Shown here in pieces: positions 17,510 through 25,377 of a stretch of DNA of 45,923 nucleotides. The DNA is from Myxococcota bacterium (lineage in GTDB: Bacteria > Myxococcota_A > UBA796 > JAJRTE01). The DNA lies in contig JAJRTE010000289.1 in the NCBI GenBank assembly GCA_024278455.1, positions 1 to 45,923 on the forward strand, written 5' to 3'. The translations under genes and the position numbers were made by a program. The notes below the pieces were generated by a model. That model searched no databases. It was not told where the DNA came from and worked only from the letters and a program-made list of their open reading frames with translations. Position 1 is the first letter of the stretch. Each line of letters begins with the position of its first letter.

Positions 17510-19183
17510 CTACCGCAACCGGAAAAGCGCCAGGTATGGCAGTGAGAAAACCGCAGCAAAGGCCACCACGGAAAGGGACGCGCCGGCAACCGGAAGCAAA
17601 AGCAGAATGAGTTCCGCGGCGGCCACTCGAGGCAGCACCTCCGACATGCCGATGTCGGCCCGGTTGCGAATCCTCAGCGCGCCAATGCCCAGCACCAGCG
17701 CGACGAGCCCTTCGCCCAAGAGTACCGCCGAATTCGGGAGGGCCGCGGACGACACCCGGCTGAGCCCGGCATGCCACACGGCAGGAAGCGCCAGGTGCAG
17801 TGCGACCGGCGCCGCCAGGGGAGCCAGGAAAACACGCCCGGCCTCGAGCGTGAGGAACGCACCCAGGGCGAAGGCGCTCCATCCCACGACGCCGATGATG
17901 GGAACCCCCAGAATACCGGCCCCCTCCCACCGCCACAGGCCCGCGTCCACGCAGACCACCTCGACGAACGTGGCCTCCAGAAACGTCAGTCCGGCGCCGA
18001 GGAAGGCCGCTCGCCCCCCCCGCCGGCCCAGCCGCCGAAGCAACTCTCGAGTCGACAGCAGGAGCATGGGCCAGATGAGTACCACGGCCAGGGGAACGTC
18101 GCCGATCAGGACGTGCCACCCGCCGATATCATAACTATAGTAGTGATAAAGGGAAATGGCGCTCTGCTCCCCGATCCAGGCGGCAACCGCCAGCGCGGCG
18201 TAGGTGGCCCAGAATCGCCTGTCGCCAAGTTCCCCGCGAAGCGCGAGCCAGAGCAACAGGCCCGGAACCACCAGCCCCACTTCGACAATATGCGCCGGGG
18301 TCGGACGAAACCCCAGCACCAGCGGCATGCCGGTCACCACCCAGACCACGTAGCCCGCCAACATGCCGAAAAACAGGTAGGTGAGCGCCGTGCACAGCCT
18401 CTCCGTGAACCCCCGCTGCAGGCCACGCAGGAGCAGGAGCAGTTGAACCACCGGACCGACACCCAGGATGACCTCCTGCAGCCCAAGGCGCCCGAAGGCG
18501 GCGCCCCAGACCAGAACATGCAGCGAGGCGACATTCAACAAAACGACGAGCCGGGCGCTCCAGGCCTGCCCCTTCACCACCGGAAAGGTCCTCACTCCGA
18601 GCGCTGCATCGCCGCGAACGTCCCGGAGATCGTACATCACCTCGAAGCTGTATTCGAACGGCGCGAAGTAGGCCGCCAGAAGCAGGACATAGACGAGATC
18701 GACCCCTTCGCGCAGCTCGAACGCCACGGCGGGATAGACGAACAGCGTCACCAGGAATCCGACGCACGAGGCCGTGTTCTTGACGCCGTAGACCGTCTTC
18801 AGCCTTGCTCGAGCGCCGTCCCCGCGCCGGAGCAAGGGGAAGTTGTACGCGAACCCGAGCAGATGCAAGGCCACGCGAACCGGGACCAGAACCGGGTGCC
18901 AGAAGAGGTGAACCACCAGGCTCGCGCCCAGGAGCACCCCGGCAAAACGGAATATCGCCCGCCGGTGCCTCGCCGCGGTCTCAGCCCCCTCGATGGCGTT
19001 GACAGCATCCTCGGCGGTGTCCGCCCCCCTATTCATCAGGTTGATCAGAAACCAGTCCAGCCCCACCAGGGCACTCATGGCGGGGTGCAACGTCCCCGTG
19101 AGCAGCCATCCGAAGACCAGGGAGCCCGCGGACGCGATGAGCACGATGTGAAAGCGCGTGAGTGACAGAAATGTGGCGACCAT
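17510..19183 (-). CDS. UbiA prenyltransferase fused to CruF-like carotenoid protein
   Basis: This 557-residue integral membrane protein joins two families. Residues about 1-310 are a UbiA-superfamily prenyltransferase with both magnesium-diphosphate motifs: N51-R52-x2-D55-x3-D59 and D185-x-R187-D188-x3-D192 (YDLRDVRGD). Residues about 315-557 resemble the CruF/DUF422 carotenoid hydratase family, with the segments YHYYSYDIGG, DVPLAVVLIW and WRWEGAGILGVPI. In haloarchaea and some actinobacteria, separate UbiA-type lycopene elongases and CruF hydratases act in sequence to make C50 carotenoids such as bacterioruberin. A fusion would join these steps, but no phytoene synthase or desaturase is in this window and the substrate is inferred. 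ATG 19183 opens the UbiA domain. It is the last gene of the run that includes the radical SAM enzyme. Confidence 0.8.
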   Translation of the reverse strand: MVATFLSLTRFHIVLIASAGSLVFGWLLTGTLHPAMSALVGLDWFLINLMNRGADTAEDAVNAIEGAETAARHRRAIFRFAGVLLGASLVVHLFWHPVLVPVRVALHLLGFAYNFPLLRRGDGARARLKTVYGVKNTASCVGFLVTLFVYPAVAFELREGVDLVYVLLLAAYFAPFEYSFEVMYDLRDVRGDAALGVRTFPVVKGQAWSARLVVLLNVASLHVLVWGAAFGRLGLQEVILGVGPVVQLLLLLRGLQRGFTERLCTALTYLFFGMLAGYVVWVVTGMPLVLGFRPTPAHIVEVGLVVPGLLLWLALRGELGDRRFWATYAALAVAAWIGEQSAISLYHYYSYDIGGWHVLIGDVPLAVVLIWPMLLLSTRELLRRLGRRGGRAAFLGAGLTFLEATFVEVVCVDAGLWRWEGAGILGVPIIGVVGWSAFALGAFLTLEAGRVFLAPLAAPVALHLALPAVWHAGLSRVSSAALPNSAVLLGEGLVALVLGIGALRIRNRADIGMSEVLPRVAAAELILLLLPVAGASLSVVAFAAVFSLPYLALFRLR

Positions 19184-19274
19184 GCGGAAATCCCAATAAC
19201 ACGATGCTGTCCGGCCAACCCGAAAAGGCCGCCATCTTAGCATGGAAGGATGCCCGCCGCCACGATCGGGATCC

Positions 19275-19850
19275 TCAACCTGCTTCTTCGAGCCGGGCGC
19301 AAATCGATCGGCAGGCATCCTCCGGCGCCACCCTGCTCGTGTCCAAGCCCGGAAACACAAACAGTCCGAGGTCTCGGGCGAGCGATGTAGCCCCCAGCCC
19401 GACGGAGTGCAGGAACGGAACGAATCCCGGGTCGGCCGGCCCGGGTTCCCGCAGCCGCGCTGCAAGCACCTGTTCGCCGATCTCGAGCGGCTGGACCAAT
19501 ACCCGGTCGGTGCACGCGCGGACCGCCGGCGCCACCTGCTCCCACAACTCCTCGAAAACGTCGGGACTGCGACGCCGGACGTACGACAGGTTGCCCGGGT
19601 GCCACGTCTCGACGACACGCGACACCCCTCGTCGCGCCAGGTCACGTTCCAGCTCGAGGCGGCAGACCTCTCGATCGAAACCTTCCTGGGACCGAAAGGC
19701 GTGCGCGGACGGGTCGGTGGACATCCGCTCGCGCCGGAGACGCTCCCCGATCTCCTCGTCGAAAACCCAGGCAAGGGATCGAGCCACCTCGCGGGCCAAC
19801 GTCGTCTTCCCGCTGCCGTGAGGCCCCACAAGAACCAACCAGTCTGCCAT
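19275..19850 (-). CDS. P-loop kinase-like NTPase
   Basis: This 191-residue protein starts with a Walker A motif, GPHGSGKTT (about 9-17), in the setting LVLVGPHGSGKTTLA seen in nucleoside, nucleotide and small-molecule kinases. An arginine-rich segment (GERLRRERM) and a hydrophobic beta strand ending in ETWHPGN follow. I cannot assign a substrate. It resembles deoxynucleoside-kinase or AAA_28-type P-loop proteins more than an ATPase motor. ATG 19850 has GGAGGG upstream. It follows the radical SAM gene by about 60 bp on the same strand, and a second kinase-like gene lies on the other side of that enzyme. This suggests that a phosphorylated nucleotide-like compound is handled here. Confidence 0.75.
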   Translation of the reverse strand: MADWLVLVGPHGSGKTTLAREVARSLAWVFDEEIGERLRRERMSTDPSAHAFRSQEGFDREVCRLELERDLARRGVSRVVETWHPGNLSYVRRRSPDVFEELWEQVAPAVRACTDRVLVQPLEIGEQVLAARLREPGPADPGFVPFLHSVGLGATSLARDLGLFVFPGLDTSRVAPEDACRSICARLEEAG

Positions 19851-19912
19851 GTCGCCCAGCCCTCCGCGTGCTCGGTACCGTCCCCTCCTCAGGAGACAAA
19901 CGATTCGGAACC

Positions 19913-20971
19913 CTACGCCATCGCCGGCGGCACTACCGGTCTGGTATTCGCCATGGCACACAATTCCGCCTCCCACCTGTCCACCGCACGCCCGGGATCC
20001 GCTCGACACGCTTCGAGCAGGGAAAAACGCAAGTCCGGCCGATCCATGCAGAACCGGACATCGCCCGAAGGCTCCAGGCGCAGGGCGAAGGTGCCCTCCC
20101 GGCACTGCTTCCGCTTCGGACAGGTCTCACACACCACCCACGGCGCCAGCTCCCCCAGGATCGACGACTTGATTTCCACCGTCAGACCGGAACGCCACCG
20201 CCACCGCTCGGCAGGCAGACTCGAAGGATCGTCATCGACCCACTTTTCCCTCGGCTCCCCGAGGAGACGGCGCAATACCTCGCGAATCGTCTCGGGAGAC
20301 ATCTCCGCGTTGCCAAGGTCGTCCAGGATGCTCACCGTCACCGGCCGGCTGGTGAACCGCTCGCCGGAAAGATCCTTGAGAAAAACGCCCAGGTCCTGCT
20401 CCGACGCCTCCCCGAGGTAGACGAAGTTGAGCTTGAGCGGCCTGCCCAAGACCAGCAACCGCTCCAGAACAGCACGCCGCTGCGCGTACTGCACCGTCCC
20501 CCCGTTGGCACGGAATGCCTCCCACGTCCACCCGTGTATCGACAGGTTGGCCCGGTCCAACCCGGCGGCGAAACAGGCTTCCAACATCTCCACGGGAACC
20601 GCCCCGGACGTGATGACCGACACGTCCGCCTCGAGACACGCCGACTTGACACCAGCGATGAGTGCCGGAAGCGCTCCCTCGAGCAGCGGCTCGCCGCCCA
20701 GGAACTTGAACTTCCGTATCCCCGCGCGCGCCGCCACGTCCAGCATGCAATGCCAGTCGGCGAACCCCGGGCGAGACCTCCCGGCCCCAAACACCGCGCC
20801 GTCGTTCCCACCGACCCCCTCGTGATGACAGAACGGGCAGTGCATGGGGCACGCTCGAGTCACCACGACGCGAAGATAGCTCGGCCTGCGGAAACGGCGC
20901 GCCCGGGCTTCTATTTGTTGTTCGTACCTGGCTCCCATGGTCTGTCCGTATTCGTTCGGTTCAGGCAGCAT
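19913..20971 (-). CDS. MoaA-like radical SAM enzyme with C-terminal cysteine motif
   Basis: This 352-residue protein has the radical SAM [4Fe-4S] motif C41-x3-C45-x2-C48 within RACPMHCPFCHHEG. It also has the SAM-contact motif GGEP (about 92-95) and a TIM-barrel pattern after it. Near the C-terminus, CETCPKRKQC followed by LRLEPSGDVRFC provides at least three more cysteines placed as in MoaA and SPASM-type enzymes, so an auxiliary iron-sulfur cluster is likely. MoaA itself is unlikely because MoaC is absent and the local molybdopterin genes are 12 kb away. The ribosome binding site AAGGAGG supports ATG 20971. Its closest neighbours are two P-loop kinase-like genes, so the substrate may be a nucleotide or a precursor of a modified metabolite; this is inference. 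Confidence 0.85.
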   Translation of the reverse strand: MLPEPNEYGQTMGARYEQQIEARARRFRRPSYLRVVVTRACPMHCPFCHHEGVGGNDGAVFGAGRSRPGFADWHCMLDVAARAGIRKFKFLGGEPLLEGALPALIAGVKSACLEADVSVITSGAVPVEMLEACFAAGLDRANLSIHGWTWEAFRANGGTVQYAQRRAVLERLLVLGRPLKLNFVYLGEASEQDLGVFLKDLSGERFTSRPVTVSILDDLGNAEMSPETIREVLRRLLGEPREKWVDDDPSSLPAERWRWRSGLTVEIKSSILGELAPWVVCETCPKRKQCREGTFALRLEPSGDVRFCMDRPDLRFSLLEACRADPGRAVDRWEAELCAMANTRPVVPPAMA

Positions 20972-21001
20972 GATCCGGGCCTCCTTGCCTTCGAGTCTGG
21001 G

Positions 21002-21685
21002 TCAATTCGATGCGATGGTCGTGAATACGCTTTCGAGAGCGGCGAGCACGGTTTCCACGTCCTGGTCCACGGATTGTTCGTCGAGCTGGATTTCGACGAA
21101 CCGGCCGGCGGCGGGGTGTGTGGCCAGTTGCCGGTAGGCGGCATGCAAGCGTGCCTCGTTGCCGGGGTCGAGGAACTCGAGGTCGTGCGGGTCGAGCCGG
21201 CCCTGCCGGGCGGTCAGCCTCCTCGAGCGAAGTTCCCGCGGGACGTTCAGGAGCACGGTGGCGCAAGGACGCACCAGGTGGCGCAGCAGGTCATCCATGG
21301 GGAGGTGACAGCCCTGGGCGGCGGCGTAGGCGAACGTGGACATCCAGTAGCGGTCGAGGACCACGGATCCGCCGGCCTCGAGGATCGTCTCGACTTGCCG
21401 GCTGGCCACGGCCACGTGCGTGGCGTACCAGAGGGTACGTGCCAGGCCTTTTGTGCCCACGACCTGGTCGATCGCTCCCCGGAACGGGTAGAATTCGCGG
21501 ACGGGTGTGGCCAGGTATTGCGCGCCGAGGCTTTGGGCGAGCGCCTTGGCGACGGCTGTCTTGCCGGAGCCGTCCAGTCCTTCCAACACGATGAACCGGA
21601 ACGGGACGGTCGCTCGGTGTCCCAGTTGCCCGGGTACGAGCGAGATCTCGGCCTGATGGAATGTTCCGTACGTGTCGAGGTTCAT
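21002..21685 (-). CDS. Thymidylate-kinase-like protein
   Basis: This 227-residue protein has the Walker A motif LEGLDGSGKTA (P-loop of the dTMP kinase type), the DRYWMST motif corresponding to the DRY...S nucleotide-binding segment, and an arginine-containing lid region SRRLTARQGRLD. A 28-residue N-terminal extension precedes the first strand, and the NMP-binding region is not typical. It may be a diverged dTMP kinase or a nucleoside kinase for an unusual substrate. ATG 21685 overlaps the stop of the Gre-like gene (ATGA) and has the ribosome binding site GGAGGAG, so the two genes are translationally coupled. The radical SAM gene starts 31 bp after it. Confidence 0.8.
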   Translation of the reverse strand: MNLDTYGTFHQAEISLVPGQLGHRATVPFRFIVLEGLDGSGKTAVAKALAQSLGAQYLATPVREFYPFRGAIDQVVGTKGLARTLWYATHVAVASRQVETILEAGGSVVLDRYWMSTFAYAAAQGCHLPMDDLLRHLVRPCATVLLNVPRELRSRRLTARQGRLDPHDLEFLDPGNEARLHAAYRQLATHPAAGRFVEIQLDEQSVDQDVETVLAALESVFTTIASN

Positions 21686-22182
21686 GACGAAATCTCCTCC
21701 TCTGGAGGTGGAAGCAACTCCACTATCTCGATGATTCGAGTTCGCGGCCCGATGCGCGCTTCGAAGACATCTCCCGGTTCCCGGCCCATGAGGGCCTGGG
21801 CGAGCGGGGAGTTGTAGGAGACGCGCCCCTGGGAGGGGTCGCCGTCGTCGTACCCACCGATGAAAAGCGCTTGCTCGGTGTCGTTCTCGTCGACCCGGAT
21901 ACGTACCCTGGTGCCGATCCGGACTTCGGCGGGAGGGCTCGCCGGGACCGGGGCGATCTGCACCTGGCTGCAGAGGTTCTCGAGGTCCCGGACCCGTCGC
22001 GCGAGGGCCTGCATCTGGCGCTGGTTCTCTTCGTAGGCGAAGTTGTCGTGCCAGACCGAGGAATCCCCGGCGCCGGCCGCCTCTTCGTTCGTGGCGCACA
22101 CCTGGAAGTAGGCTTCCCGGGCTTTCTCGAGTCGTTCGCGAAGTCGGCGGTAGCCGCCTGGGGTCGTGTAGTACATGCTCAT
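21682..22182 (-). CDS. GreA/GreB-family transcription factor
   Basis: This 166-residue protein has an N-terminal antiparallel coiled coil (about 5-75). Its tip segment GDSSVWHDNFAYEENQ aligns with the acidic tip of Gre factors that inserts into the RNA polymerase secondary channel and stimulates cleavage of backtracked transcripts. The C-terminal FKBP-like domain contains the family segment SYNSPLAQALMGREPGD. The tip keeps acidic residues but the spacing differs from classical GreA (usually GDLSENAEY), so it may be a paralog with changed function. GGAGG sits before ATG 22182; a second ATG two codons later is possible. It shares a transcript with the kinase-like and radical SAM genes downstream. 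Confidence 0.85.
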   Translation of the reverse strand: MSMYYTTPGGYRRLRERLEKAREAYFQVCATNEEAAGAGDSSVWHDNFAYEENQRQMQALARRVRDLENLCSQVQIAPVPASPPAEVRIGTRVRIRVDENDTEQALFIGGYDDGDPSQGRVSYNSPLAQALMGREPGDVFEARIGPRTRIIEIVELLPPPEEEISS

Positions 22183-22369
22183 CTTTCCTCCAGGGTCTTC
22201 GGGTCGGCTTCAACCGTTCGGTTGGGCCGTCTCGGTTGCGATGTCTTCTCCAGATTGCGAAACAGGTGCCAGTTGCTCGACGTTCCCCTCTTTCTCATCC
22301 GCTCCTTGGAAAGCCGCGCCTTTTGCCCCGCTCCACGCTCGAGCGATGGGTTGAAAGGGGCCGCGCCGG

Positions 22370-22696
22370 TCATTTCCTGCCCCTGAGCGGCCGGAAATTG
22401 CCCGAACGGTATGCCGTCAACACGACCCCATTCGGCGTGCAGACCACCTGGACATTCAGGTGGCGCCTGATGTCGATCCCATGGCGACGGCAGGATTGCA
22501 CCTCCTTGCGCCCGATGGCGAAGAAGACCGCGCCTCGAGCGTAGGCCTTCCTGCCGTGGCGCAACGCGCACGCGATGGCGTCGCGCGAAAGGCGCCGCCT
22601 GTCCATGCGCTCCGTGGCATGATCGGTGAGGACCCATGACTCGTGGGAAAGTGCGAGGATGTTGCGTCGTCTGCGCTGCCGTTGCTGCTGTTTCAT
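22370..22696 (-). CDS. DUF4258-like small basic protein
   Basis: This 108-residue, very basic protein resembles DUF4258, with the pattern HATERMDRRRLSRDAI at the start, a central GRKEVQSCRRHGI stretch and a closing VVCTPNGVVLTAYRSG beta strand. DUF4258 has the fold of RelE/BrnT-like small toxins and nucleic-acid-binding proteins, but no antitoxin partner is adjacent and no activity is proposed. ATG 22696 follows a strong AGGAGG site. The gene is upstream of the Gre-like gene by 187 bp on the same strand and divergent from the sulfatase-fold gene at 22911. Confidence 0.7.
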   Translation of the reverse strand: MKQQQRQRRRRNILALSHESWVLTDHATERMDRRRLSRDAIACALRHGRKAYARGAVFFAIGRKEVQSCRRHGIDIRRHLNVQVVCTPNGVVLTAYRSGNFRPLRGRK

Positions 22697-22785
22697 GATT
22701 CCTCCTGGGGTTCGGGTCCGTCTGCTCTCCGCTGGTCCTGGGGAAAAGGAACGAGGGACCAGGAGAGGGCATTGCGACAATTTCA

Positions 22786-22809
22786 CGCGAGACATGTTTT
22801 TTTCTCGCG
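22786..22809. promoter_or_regulatory. Inverted repeat between divergent genes (possible operator)
   Basis: CGCGAGA (22786-22792) and TCTCGCG (22803-22809) form a perfect 7-bp inverted repeat around a T-rich 10-nt centre. It lies just upstream of a TACAAT -10 box (22821-22826) whose -35 position would fall inside the repeat. This fits a regulator-dependent promoter for the gene at 22911; no regulator is encoded nearby. Confidence 0.35.
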
Positions 22810-22910
22810 CAGCGATGACGTACAATGGTCGTGCCGGAACGCGAGGAGGCGTCGGCCCGTGCCTGGAGCGGGCGACAGGCGTCAAGGGGCAGTGCGAAAC
22901 AGGGGGTGTC

Positions 22911-25307
22911 GTGGAAAGGCAGAACGGGGCGCCGGATCTCCGCGTGGTTCGCTCGCTGGTGTTTCCGGTGGGCCTGGCACTCCTGCTCCTGGCCGGAGGG
23001 TTGCTCTTCGGCCCGCCCTACGTGGAACGGTTCGAGGTCGTGGAACGGACACCGGCGGCCATCGACCCTTGGCGGCCATCCGCCGCCGAGGTGAACGGCG
23101 GGACGTACCGGATGCTCGACCGTCTCCCCAACTTGCTGGTGCGATTCTCCCCGTTTCCCGAGGAGGACCCGGAACGAACAGACGGACGGGTGGTGCCTCG
23201 AGCGCCTTTTCTCGACGTACCGCACCCGGCCTGGAGGAAGGTGGAACCAACGCGGTCATTCGGCGACGCCCGGCGCCGGCTGGAGGCCGCGGGGCAAGAG
23301 GTTACGCTCTGGTCGTGCCCCTTTCCCGTGCCCTGGCTCCTGGACGGTGAGGAGGACGACAGCGGCCCGGTGCCGGACGGCCTCGACATCTGGGTGGACA
23401 TGCGGCCCTACCGCCAGGCAGGTGGGGCCGACCTGTCGCGCCTGGCGGGCGGCGAGTGGACCATCTCGGGGGGCGACCTGTTCGTGGCCGTTGCCGGAGC
23501 AGGTCCCGGGAAGCTCCGACTGATCAGCCCGGGCCTCCAGGCGTCCCCCATCCCCCCACCAACGGTGTGGAAAGACCGGACGCGGAGCCCGGTGGTGTGG
23601 GTCTGGCTCGAGGAGGACCGGCGTCCTGCCCTGTATCTCCCGCCCCCGGGTGTGGTCGAAGACCATCTCGAGGTGCCACCGGACGCCGAATTGCACGCGA
23701 CTCTCGGGGTTATCGACCCGTTTCCGGACTCGCCGGGCGACGGCGTCCGTTTCGAAGCCACGTTCATCGAAGACACGGACGGGACCGAGCACGCGTTGTT
23801 CCAGGTCTCCATCGATCCGAACGAGCCTTTTCAGCGCCGCTGGCATGACGTGACGGTGTCCTTGGCCGGGCTGAACGGACGGCGGGGCGTCCTCCGGCTG
23901 GCCACACATACCCGCTCCACGAACAGGCTCTACCACGCGCTGGTGGCCGGCGTGGCCATCGCCCCCCGGCGTGCACAGGCCGCGCTACCGGACCACAACG
24001 TCATCGTGCTGCTGTTCGATGCCCTTCGCCCCGACCAGTTGGCAGCCTATGGCGGGCCGATCTCCATGCCCAACCTCGAGAAGCTCGCTCCCGCCGAATC
24101 CTGCCGGTATCGAGCCGTGTCCACGTCGTCATGGACGTTGCCTGCCGTGACCAGCCTCCTATCGGGTCTCTACCCGAGTGCGGCCGGACTGCCGGACGCC
24201 GTACCCCCGGGCGTCGCGACGCTCGACGTTCTCCCCGCAACGCCCACACTATTCGAGGAGCTTCACGACAGGGGCTGGTACACGTTCGCGTTCCTGAACA
24301 ATCCGTTCCTGAAGCACACATCTCTGCTCGACGGGTTCGACCGTGCCGTCTTCCGCCTCGACGCGCCGGCCGACGTGGTGATCAGCCAGGCCATCGCAGC
24401 GCTCGACCAGGTGGCGGCCCGGTGGCCGTTCGCTGCCTACCTCCATTTCATGGACACCCACCTGCCTTACCGGGAACACACCTGGGAAACGCAAGGGGGG
24501 AAGGAGATCGTGACCTCGCGTCCCACCGAGTACACCGAACGGTCCGCCGTCCTGGCCTGGCAGCAGACCGAAGCGGTCAAGAAGCGGATCTGGGAGTTGT
24601 ACCGGGGCGAAATCCGCTTCCTCGACCACGCAATGGGGGCACTCCACCAATGGTTGGTGTCTCGAGGCATTGCCGGCAAGACGATGGTGATCGTGGCGTC
24701 CGACCACGGGGAAGCCTTCTGGGAACACGGGCTGTTCGAGCACGGAGAGGCCCAGGTCGCCGAAGTCAACGACGTCGCCCTGTTCATCTGTCCCGAACAG
24801 ACCCTCTCCGACCCATTCGCGGCAGCCTCGAACCCGGTACTGCAACACGATGAGGGCGCCGCGACCACGGTGCTCGCGTCCCTCCTGGACGTCCGCCCGA
24901 CCGTGCTCGGCATGCTGGGGCTCGAGCCGGACCCACCATGCCAGGGTGTCGACCTGTCCTCGCCTGGAGGACTGGAAGAGGCACGGCGGCGCGACCTGTC
25001 ATGCGAAGGCGTCCTCTACGGTCCGCCGGAATACGCGCTGATCGCACCGCCCTTCAAGCTGGTCCGGGAATCGGGCAGCCTTCCGGTGCTCTACGACCTC
25101 GAGCGCGACCCGGCGGAACAGCACGACGTGGCGCGATCCCACCCGGACGTGGTCACCCGCTTGCTGCAACGCCGCGAGGCCCACGAGAAGGCCTGCGCCC
25201 GAACGCGGGCGCAACTGGCAGCGAGGGGCGGGGACGCTGGTGGCGGAGGCGGCCGCATCGACGCCGCCACACGAGAACAACTTCACGCGCTCGGATATCT
25301 GCAATGA
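22911..25307 (+). CDS. Membrane sulfatase-fold (alkaline phosphatase superfamily) protein
   Basis: This protein of about 798 residues has one N-terminal transmembrane helix (about 15-35) and a long beta-rich lumenal region. The C-terminal sulfatase-like domain carries DALRPDQLAAYG (metal site). Its SSWTLPAVTSLLSG segment has no Cys or Ser where sulfatases carry formylglycine and offers Thr residues as the likely nucleophile. VASDHGEAFWEHG follows. It is thus more like phospho- or phosphoethanolamine/phosphoglycerol-type transferases than a true sulfatase. The start is uncertain. GTG 22911 is preferred because a -10 box lies at 22821-22826 and the helix begins soon after; ATG 22815 would precede that transcription start. 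A GT-C glycosyltransferase follows on the same strand, consistent with modification of an envelope glycan or lipid. Confidence 0.8.
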   Translation: MERQNGAPDLRVVRSLVFPVGLALLLLAGGLLFGPPYVERFEVVERTPAAIDPWRPSAAEVNGGTYRMLDRLPNLLVRFSPFPEEDPERTDGRVVPRAPFLDVPHPAWRKVEPTRSFGDARRRLEAAGQEVTLWSCPFPVPWLLDGEEDDSGPVPDGLDIWVDMRPYRQAGGADLSRLAGGEWTISGGDLFVAVAGAGPGKLRLISPGLQASPIPPPTVWKDRTRSPVVWVWLEEDRRPALYLPPPGVVEDHLEVPPDAELHATLGVIDPFPDSPGDGVRFEATFIEDTDGTEHALFQVSIDPNEPFQRRWHDVTVSLAGLNGRRGVLRLATHTRSTNRLYHALVAGVAIAPRRAQAALPDHNVIVLLFDALRPDQLAAYGGPISMPNLEKLAPAESCRYRAVSTSSWTLPAVTSLLSGLYPSAAGLPDAVPPGVATLDVLPATPTLFEELHDRGWYTFAFLNNPFLKHTSLLDGFDRAVFRLDAPADVVISQAIAALDQVAARWPFAAYLHFMDTHLPYREHTWETQGGKEIVTSRPTEYTERSAVLAWQQTEAVKKRIWELYRGEIRFLDHAMGALHQWLVSRGIAGKTMVIVASDHGEAFWEHGLFEHGEAQVAEVNDVALFICPEQTLSDPFAAASNPVLQHDEGAATTVLASLLDVRPTVLGMLGLEPDPPCQGVDLSSPGGLEEARRRDLSCEGVLYGPPEYALIAPPFKLVRESGSLPVLYDLERDPAEQHDVARSHPDVVTRLLQRREAHEKACARTRAQLAARGGDAGGGGGRIDAATREQLHALGYLQ

Positions 25308-25377
25308 GCACGGAACCAGGGTAGCATCCCGGGAGAAACACCGATCCGTGCCGGAACAAGGCGGGATAAGGACCGAC

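Noticed and set aside
15732..18134. 800-residue plus-strand open frame
   Set aside because: It spans two minus-strand genes and their promoters and is arginine/proline-rich without domains.
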